Shown: positions 25,901 to 34,900 of the stretch, piece after piece | Layout of the letters: each line of letters opens with the position of its first letter | Position numbering within the stretch: the first letter of the stretch is position 1 | Assembly (NCBI GenBank): GCA_004335735.1 | Contig: QAXK01001517.1 | Span: 1 to 64,000 of the forward strand | Source of the DNA: Chlorella sp. KRBP | Taxonomy: Eukaryota; Chlorophyta; Trebouxiophyceae; Chlorellales; Chlorellaceae | Reading direction: 5' to 3' | Length of the DNA: 64,000 nucleotides | Notes under the pieces: generated by a model | Database searches by the model: none | What the model was told of the DNA's origin: nothing | What the model saw: only the letters and a program-made list of their open reading frames with translations | Made by a program: the position numbers and the translations under genes

Positions 25901-28900
25901 CGACCGCGCGGGCGACCGGCTCGACCGGCCCCACCTCGGCCCGGGACGACGCGACGCTGCTCCTGCCGAGCAGCGGTGACATCGAGCTGACGAAGACCGC
26001 GTCCACCCCCGTCGACGTCGACGGGGACGGCCGCATCGAGGCCGGCGACACCGTCACCTACACCTTCGTCCTGCGCAACGCCTCGACGGTCACGCTCGGC
26101 GACATCACGCTGAGCGACCCCCTCCTCGGGCTGGACGCCGTGCGCTGCGGTCCCTCGTCCCTCGCGCCGGGCGCCTCGGGGACCTGCACGCGCGAGCACG
26201 TGGTCACGCAGGCCGAGGTCGACGCGGGGAGCGTCGAGAACACCGCGAGCACCCGTGCCCTGCGCCCGGACGGCTCGGCGACCACCGACACCTCGAGCGC
26301 CAGGGTGGTGCTCGCCGGGACCGCGCAGCTGCAGCTGACGAAGACGGCGTCCGGCGTGCTCGACGGCGACGGCAACGGGCCGGACGCCGGCGACACCGTC
26401 CGCTACACCTTCGCGGTCCGCAACGCCGGGACGACGAGCCTCACCGACGTCCGCGTCAGCGACCCCCGCACCGGCACGGACGCCGCCCTGTGCACCGCCG
26501 GCCCGCTGGCCCCGGGTGCGACGGCCACCTGCGACGTCACCGCGGCGTACACGCTCACCCAGGCCGACGTCGACGCCGGTGCGGTCGCCAACACCGCCAC
26601 CGCGACGGCCACGCCGCCGTACGGGACGCCCCCGACCGCGACGAGCTCGACCCTCACGCCGGTCGACAGCATCGCCTCGGTCGCCCTCGTCAAGGCCGGC
26701 TCCGCCCCCGAGGACACCGACGGGTCCGGCGGCGTCTCGGCGGGCGACACGATCCGGTGGACCTTCACCGTCACGAACACGACGACGGTGACGCTCAAGG
26801 CCGTCCGTGTCGAGGACGCCACCGCGGGCGAGGTGACCTGCCCGGTGACGACGCTGGCCCCGGGCGAGAGCACCGTCTGCACCGCCGCCGGCTACCGGCT
26901 CAGCCAGGCCGAGGTCGACGCGGGGCGGGTCGACAACACGGCCACGGTCCGCGCCGAGGACCCGCGTGACGTCACCGTCACCGCCACCGACAGCGAGAGC
27001 GTCACCTACACGGCCGCCTCCTCGCTCGCGCTCACCAAGACCGCCGGCCCGGTCGTCGACGCCAACGGGTCGGGTCGCGAAGGCGCCGGCGACACCGTCA
27101 CCTACACGTTCACCGTGCGGAACACCGGATCCAGCACCCTGACGGCGGTCACGGTGGACGACGCGCGGATCGGTGTCACCGGCCTGGTCTGCGGCACCCG
27201 CGTCGCCCCGGGCGCGACGACCTCGTGCTCGGCCACCTACACGCTGACCCTCGCCGACGTCGACGCCGGCCGAATCGACAACACGGCGACCGCCACGGCC
27301 TCCACGCCCGACGGGGGCACCGTCGAGGACACCGACTCGGCCGCCGTGACCATCCGCCCGACGACGTCGCTCGAGCTGACGAAGACGGCCTCCGGGGTCA
27401 CCGACGTCGACGGCAACGGCCCGGATGCCGGGGACACCGTCGAGTACTCGTTCTCGGTGCGCAACACCGGGTCGGTCAGCCTCACCCGCGTCACCCTCGA
27501 CGACCCGCTGCTCGGCCTCGTCGACGAGGTCTGCACGACGACCCCTCTCGCTCCCGCGGCGGTGCAGCCCTGTGCCGGGACCTACGTCCACGTCCTCACC
27601 CAGGAGGAGGTCGACGCCGGGGCGGTCCGCAACACCGCGACGGCCACCGCCACGAGCGCCGTGGGCACCACCGCGACCGACGACTCCACCGCCACGGTCT
27701 CGGTGGACACCCTCGCCGCGCTGCGCCTCGACAAGGCCGTGACCGGCGTCGCCGACACCAACGGCAGCGGTCGTCGTGACGCCGGCGACACGGTGACCTA
27801 CGGCTTCACCGTCACCAACACCTCGGCCGTCACGCTGACGTCGGTCACGGTCGAGGACAGCCGGATCGGCCGGGTCCAGAGCACCTGCGGCGTTGGCCCG
27901 CTGGCGCCGGGCGCGAGCACGACCTGCACGTCGGCCTACGTGCTGACCCAGGCCGACATCGACGCCGACCGCGTCGACAACACCGCGACCGCCCGCGCGG
28001 CCACGCCGACGGGTGCGACGGTCAGCGACGACGACACGGCCTCCGTCGTGCTCGGTGCCACGGCCGCGGTCGAGCTGACGAAGACGGCCGGTGCGGTCCT
28101 CGACGCGAACGGTTCGGGCCGCGCGGACGCGGGCGACACCGTCGAGTACTCGTTCTCGGTGCGCAACACCGGGTCCGTGAGCCTCACCGACCTGCGCCTC
28201 GACGACCCGGTCGCGGGCCTGGCCGGGGCCCTGTGTGCCGCCGGTCCGCTCCTGCCCGGTGCCTCCACCCCGTGCGCGGTCCGCGGCAGCCACGTCCTCA
28301 CCCAGGGCGAGGTCGACGCCGGCGTCGTCGAGAACACCGCCGTCGTCACCGCCGCCGCCGCCACCGGCGGCCGGGTCACCGACTCCGACGCCGCGAGCCG
28401 GACCGTGGACTCCGCACCGCTCGTCGACCTCGTCAAGGAGGGGTCGCCCGTCGTCGACCTCGACGGCAACGGTGCCGACGCCGGGGACACCGTCACCTGG
28501 ACCTTCACCGTGACGAACACCGGCCCGACCACCCTCACGGGGGTCACCGTCACCGACGCGCGCATCGGTGTGGACTCGCTCGTCTGCGCGCCGGCGCTGG
28601 CGCCCGGCGAGGTCGTGCGCTGCTCGGCCGACTACACCCTGACCCAGGACGACCTCGACGCCGGCACGGTCGAGAACACGGCCGAGGTGTCGGGCACCGA
28701 CGCCCGCGGCCGCACGGCGACGGACGACGCGTCCGCCTCGGTGGCGCTCGACACCCTCGCCCAGGTGACCCTCGACAAGACCGCGGGCGAGCCGACGACC
28801 GCCCAGGGCGCCGACCCCGAGCGGGTCGACGCGGGTGACACGGTGACCTACGCGTTCCGCGTCACGAACACCTCGAACGTCACGCTGCGCGGTGTCGTCG

Positions 28901-31900
28901 TCACCGACCCCCTCGTCGGCGCGGTGCGCTGCCCCGTCACCACGCTGGCCCCCGGCGCCTCGACCACCTGCACCGCCTCGGCCTACGTGCTCACCCAGGA
29001 CGACCTCGACACCGGCGTCGTCGACAACCGCGCGGAGGTCGCCGCGACCGGGCCCGACGGCGCCGTCGGCGCGAGCGACGTCGCCAGCGTGACCCTGCCG
29101 CAGGCCGCGGGCATCGTGCTCGTCAAGCAGTCCGGTGGGGTGGCCGACGCCAACTCCTCCGGGCGGGTCGACGCGGGCGACACGATCTCCTACTCGTTCC
29201 GGGTGACCAACACCGGCACGACGCGCCTGTCCCCGGTCCGCATCGACGACGCCCGCCTCGGCCTGAGCGCCCTGCCCTGCGGCAGTGACCCGCTCGGGCC
29301 GGGGGAGACCCGGACGTGCACCGGCCCGGTCCTCACGCTGACCCAGGCCGACGTCGACGCCGGGTCCGTGACCAACACGGCCACGGCCACCGGCACCGAC
29401 CCCTCGGGTCGCGACGTGGCCGACGACGACGCGACGACGACGCGCCTCGACGGGACGCCGGGGCTCGGCCTCGCCAAGTCCGCCGGCGCGGTCCAGGACA
29501 CCAACGACAGCGGTCGCCAGGACGCCGGCGACACCGTCACCTACACGTTCACGGTGACCAACACCGGTGCCCAGACGCTGACCGACGTCACGGTGCGCGA
29601 CGAGCTCGTGGGCGCGACCAGCCTGACCTGTGCCGCGACCCTCGCGCCCGGTGCCTCCGCGACCTGTACCGCCGACCTCGTCCTCACCCAGGAGGACGTC
29701 GACCGCGGGCGGGTCGACAACACCGCCGCCGCGACGGCGACGACGCCGGCCGGGGGCAGCGTCTCCGCGACCGCCTCGGCCTCGGTGGTCCTCACCGTCG
29801 CGACCGGGCTGGACCTCACGAAGAGCGCCTCGGCGATCCAGGACGTCGACGGGAACGGGGCCGACGCCGGCGACACGATCACCTACGCGTTCACGGTCCG
29901 GAACACGGGGACGACCCGGCTCACGGACATCCGGCTCACCGACGCGATGCTCGGCCTCGACGCCGTGCGCTGCGCGGCGGGTCCGCTGCGGCCCGGCGAG
30001 ACCGTCGGCTGCGACACCGCCTACGTGCACACGCTGACCCAGGCGGACGTGGACGCGGGGTCCGTCGCCAACACCGCCTCGGCCACCGCCACGACGCCGA
30101 CGGGCAGCGCGCCGTCGGACTCCTCCTCGACCGTCACCCCACTCGACCGGGTGGCCCGGCTGCGGCTGGACAAGGCCGTCTCGGCCATCGCGGACGCCAA
30201 CGGCACCGGTCGGGCGGACGCCGGTGACACCGTCACCTACACGTTCACCGTCACGAACACCTCGAACGTCACGCTGACGACGGTCCGGCTCACCGACGCC
30301 CGGCTCGGCCTCGACGACGTCACCTGCGGCGCGGACTCGCTGGCCCCGGGCGCCTCCACGGAGTGCTCGAGCGACCCGTACGTGCTCACCCAGGCCGACG
30401 TCGACGCCGGCCGGGTCGACAACACGGCGACCGCCACGGCCACCGGCCCCGACGGCACGCCCACGCGGGCCGACGGCACCGCCTCGCTGACGGTCCCCAC
30501 GGTCAACTCGATGTCGCTCGACAAGACGGCCGGCACCCCGACGACGGACCGCGGCCTCGACCCGACGACCACGGACGCCGGCGACGTCGTCGAGTACGCC
30601 TTCCGGGTGACGAACACCGGGACGCAGACGCTCGACCTGCTGACCGTCGCCGACCCGCGCATCGGCCTGACCGCCCTGCGCTGCGTGGCGACCCTGGCCC
30701 CGGGCCGGTCGGTCGACTGCACCGGCAGCTACACGCTGACCCAGGCCGACGTCGACGCCGGCGGCCTGACGAACACGGCGACGGCGACCGGCTTCACCCC
30801 GCCCGGCGACACCGTGACGACCACCGACGGCGCCGACCTCGAGGTCGGCGGCCGCAACGCCCTGGCGCTCACCAAGACCGCCTCGGCCATCGCCGACGTC
30901 GACGGCAACGGCGCCGACGCCGGGGACACCATCGAGTACTCGTTCTCGGTGCGCAACGACGGCACGACGACCCTGCGCGACGTCACCCTCACCGACCCGC
31001 TCCTCGGTCTCGACGCCGCTGCGTGCACCGCCGGGCCGCTCGCTCCGGGCGCCACGCTCCCGTGCGACCGCACGTGGACGTACACGCTGACCCAGGACGA
31101 CGTCGACGCCGGAGCGGTCTCGAACACCGCGACCGCCACGGCCGTCCCGCCCTCGGGCGCCGCCCCGAGCGCCTCCTCCTCGACGACCACGCCGATGACC
31201 ACCCTCGCCGCGCTGACGCTCGTGAAGAGCGCGGGCGACGTCGTCGACGCCGACGGGAACGGGGTGGCCTCGGCCGGCGACACCATCGCCTACGACTTCA
31301 CCGTCCGGAACGTCTCGAACGTCACGGTCCGGGTCATCCAGGTCGCCGACCCCAACCTCGACGACATCCGGTGCGCCGCGATCACGCTGCGCCCGGGCGC
31401 CACCACGACCTGCTCCGCACCGGCGTACGTCCTCACCCAGGCCGACGTCGACGCGGGACGCGTCGACAACACGGCCACCGTCGTGGGGCTCGACCCGCAG
31501 GACGTCGAGACGACGGCCACCGACACCGTGACGACGCGCCTGCAGACGTCGGGCTCGCTGCAGCTGTCCAAGACCGCCGGCGAGGTCGTCGACGCCAACG
31601 GCACCGGTCGGGTCGACGCCGGCGACACCGTCTCGTACGCCCTCTCCGTCACCAACACCGGGTCGACCCGGCTCTCCGACGTCGCGGTCGACGACAGCCG
31701 GCTCGGTGTCGCCGGACTCCGGTGCGGCAGTGGGCTGCTCGCCCCGGGCGCCACCGTGGCCTGCCCGCCGGTCTCGTACACCCTGACCCAGGCCGACCTC
31801 GACGCCGGTGAGGTCGTCAACACCGCGACCGCGACGGGGCGCACCCCCTCGGGCGACCCCGTCACCGACGACGCCTCCGCGACGGTCACGCTCGCCGGCC

Positions 31901-34900
31901 CGTCCTCCGTCCGGCTCGACAAGTCGGTCTCGGCCGTCGTCGACGTCGACGGCAACGGCACCGCCGACGCGGGCGACCGGCTCACCTACACCTTCGTCGT
32001 CACCAACACCGGCGCCACGACCCTCACCGACCCGGTCGTCACCGACGCCCTCCTCGGGCTCGACGGGTTCGCCTGCGCCACCGGAGCCCTCGTCCCGGGT
32101 GCCAGCGCGACCTGCGAGGCCCCGCTGCCCTACACGCTGACCGCGGCCGACGTCGACGCCGGCGTCGTCGACAACACGGCCACCGTCTCCGCCGGCACGC
32201 CGGCCGGAGGGTCGGTGACCGACGACGACAGCGCCTCCGCCCCCCTCGACCGGGTGGCCCAGGTCAGGCTCGTGAAGAGCGTGGGCGACGTCGAGGACGC
32301 CAACGGCTCGGGCCGGGTCGACGCGGGCGACACCGTCGCCTTCACCCTGCGCGTCGAGAACACCTCGAACGTCACCCTGACCGGCATCGCCGTCTCCGAC
32401 CCGCTGCTCGGCACCGTCACCTGTCCCACGACCACGCTCGCCGCCGGTGCGACGACGACGTGCACCGCGGCCCCCCACACCCTCACGCAGGCCGACCTCG
32501 ACGCCGGCCGGGTCGACAACACCGCCCGGGTCACCGCGACGAGCCCGGTGTCCGTCGTCTCCGACGAGGACTCCGTGCGGGTCGACCTCACCGGTGCCGC
32601 CTCCGTGGCGCTGACCAAGACCGCCGGACCGGTGCTCGACGTCGACGGCAACGGCCCGGACGCCGGGGACACCGTCACGTGGACCCTGGAGGTGCGGAAC
32701 ACCGGCACCGTCACGCTCGACACGGTGGTCGTCGACGACCCGCTGCTCGGCCTCACCGGGTTCGCCTGCGGGTCCGGCCCGCTGGCCCCCGGGGCGACCC
32801 GCACCTGCGTCCCCCCGGCGTACGCGCTGACCCAGGACGACGTCGACGCGGGCGCGGTGACGAACACCGCCACCGTGTCCGGGACGCCCCCGACCGGTGA
32901 CGCCGTGACGGCGACGGACTCGGCGACCGCCGAGGTCCTGCCGTCCGGTGGGCTGACCCTCGACAAGGAGGTCGTCGGCGTCGCCGACACCAACGGCAGC
33001 GGGCGCGACGACGCCGGCGACACCGTCACGTACCGCTTCACGGTGACGAACAGCGGCGCCACGTCGGTGTCGGGCCTCGTCCTCGACGACGCGCGGCTCG
33101 GGCTCGTCGGGGTGCGCTGCGGCGACGCCGCCCTGGCGCCCGGCGGGACGACCTCCTGCGAGCGCGAGCACGTCCTGACCCAGGGCGACGTCGACGACGG
33201 CCGGGTCGACAACGTCGCCGCCGTTCGGGGCACCGACAGCCGGGGCGCCGACCTGCGCGCCGAGGACCGGGCGACCGTGGTCCTCGCCCCCGCCGCGGCC
33301 GTCGAGCTGACCAAGACCGCCTCCGGTGTCCGCGACACGAACGAGGACGGCCGGGTCTCCGCGGGCGACGAGGTCGAGTTCGCGTTCACGGTGCGCAACA
33401 CCGGTGACGTCTCGCTGCGCGACGTCGTCGTCGACGACCCGCGCGTCGGCGCCGCCGGGCTGGCCTGCACCGCCGGGCCGCTCGCGCCCGGGGCCTCCGC
33501 CGCCTGTGCGTCGACGGTCACCTACGTCCTCACCCCGTCCGACCTCGACGCGGGCGCCGTGCTCAACACGGCGACGGCCACGGCGGTGCCGAGCACCGGC
33601 GGGACGGTGACCGACGAGGCCTCGGCGGTCGTCCCGCTCGACGCCCTGGCCGGCCTGGAGCTGACCAAGACCGCCGGTCCGGTCGTCGACGCCAACGGCT
33701 CCGGTCGCACCGACCCCGGCGACACCGTCACCTACTCCTTCACCGTCCGCAACGCCGGGACGACCACGCTCACCGGCCTCGGGGTCGAGGACCCGCTGCT
33801 CGGCACCGTCACGTGCGCCGCTGGATCGCTCGCCGCGGGGGCGTCCACGACCTGCACCGCCGACCCCTACGTCCTCACCCAGGCCGACGTCGACGCCGGG
33901 CGCGTGGACAACACGGCGACCGCCACCGCGAGCGACCCCGACGGGGACCCCGTGAGCGACGTCGACACCGCCGTCGTCACGCTCGACGCGGCGGCCGGCA
34001 TCGCCCTCGAGAAGGCCGCGGGCGCGGTCGTGGACGCGAACGACGACGGCCGGGTCGACGCCGGGGACACCGTCACCTATACGTTCACCGTGACGAACAC
34101 GGGGACGACCTCGCTCGGCGAGGTGACCGTCGACGACGCCCGGCTCGGCCTCGTCGCCCTGCCCTGCGGCACCGGCCCGCTCGCACCCGGCGACGACCGG
34201 TCCTGCACGGCGACCTACACGCTGACCCAGGCCGACCTCGACGCCGGACGGGTCGACAACACCGCGACGGCGTCGGGCACCTCGGGTGGTCCCGGCGGGC
34301 CGCGGGTCGCCGCGACCGACGAGGTCTCCGTCCCGCTGCAGGGGCTCGCCGCGCTCTCCCTCGCCAAGACCGGCACCCTCGTCGACGAGGACGGCGACGG
34401 CGTCGCCTCGGCGGGGGAGACCATCCGCTACGCGTTCCGGGTCACCAACACCGGCACGGTGACGCTCACCGACGTCGCCGTGTCCGACCCGCGCCTCGGT
34501 GGCGCGGTGCGGTGCCCCGCCGGCGCACTGGCACCGGGCGACTCGGTCGACTGCGAGGTGGTCGCGTACACGGTGACCGCCGACGACGCCGCGGCCGGCT
34601 CCATCCGCAACGTCGCCGTCGCCACGGCGGTCAGTGACACCGCGGGCGTCCCCGACCCGGCCCCGAGCGAGAGCTCGGCCGTCGTCGAGAGCCGCCCGCC
34701 GTCGGGTGTCGTCCTCACGAAGGCCGCCCGCCTGCTCGACGGGGACGGCGACGGCCGGGCCGACGCCGGCGAGCGCATCGAGTACACCTTCTCGGTCCGC
34801 AACTCCGGGCAGAACCCGCTGACCGACCTGCGTGTCACCGACCCGATGCTCGGCCTCGCCGGGGTGCTGTGCACCGCCGGACCGCTGGCGCCGGGCGCCG

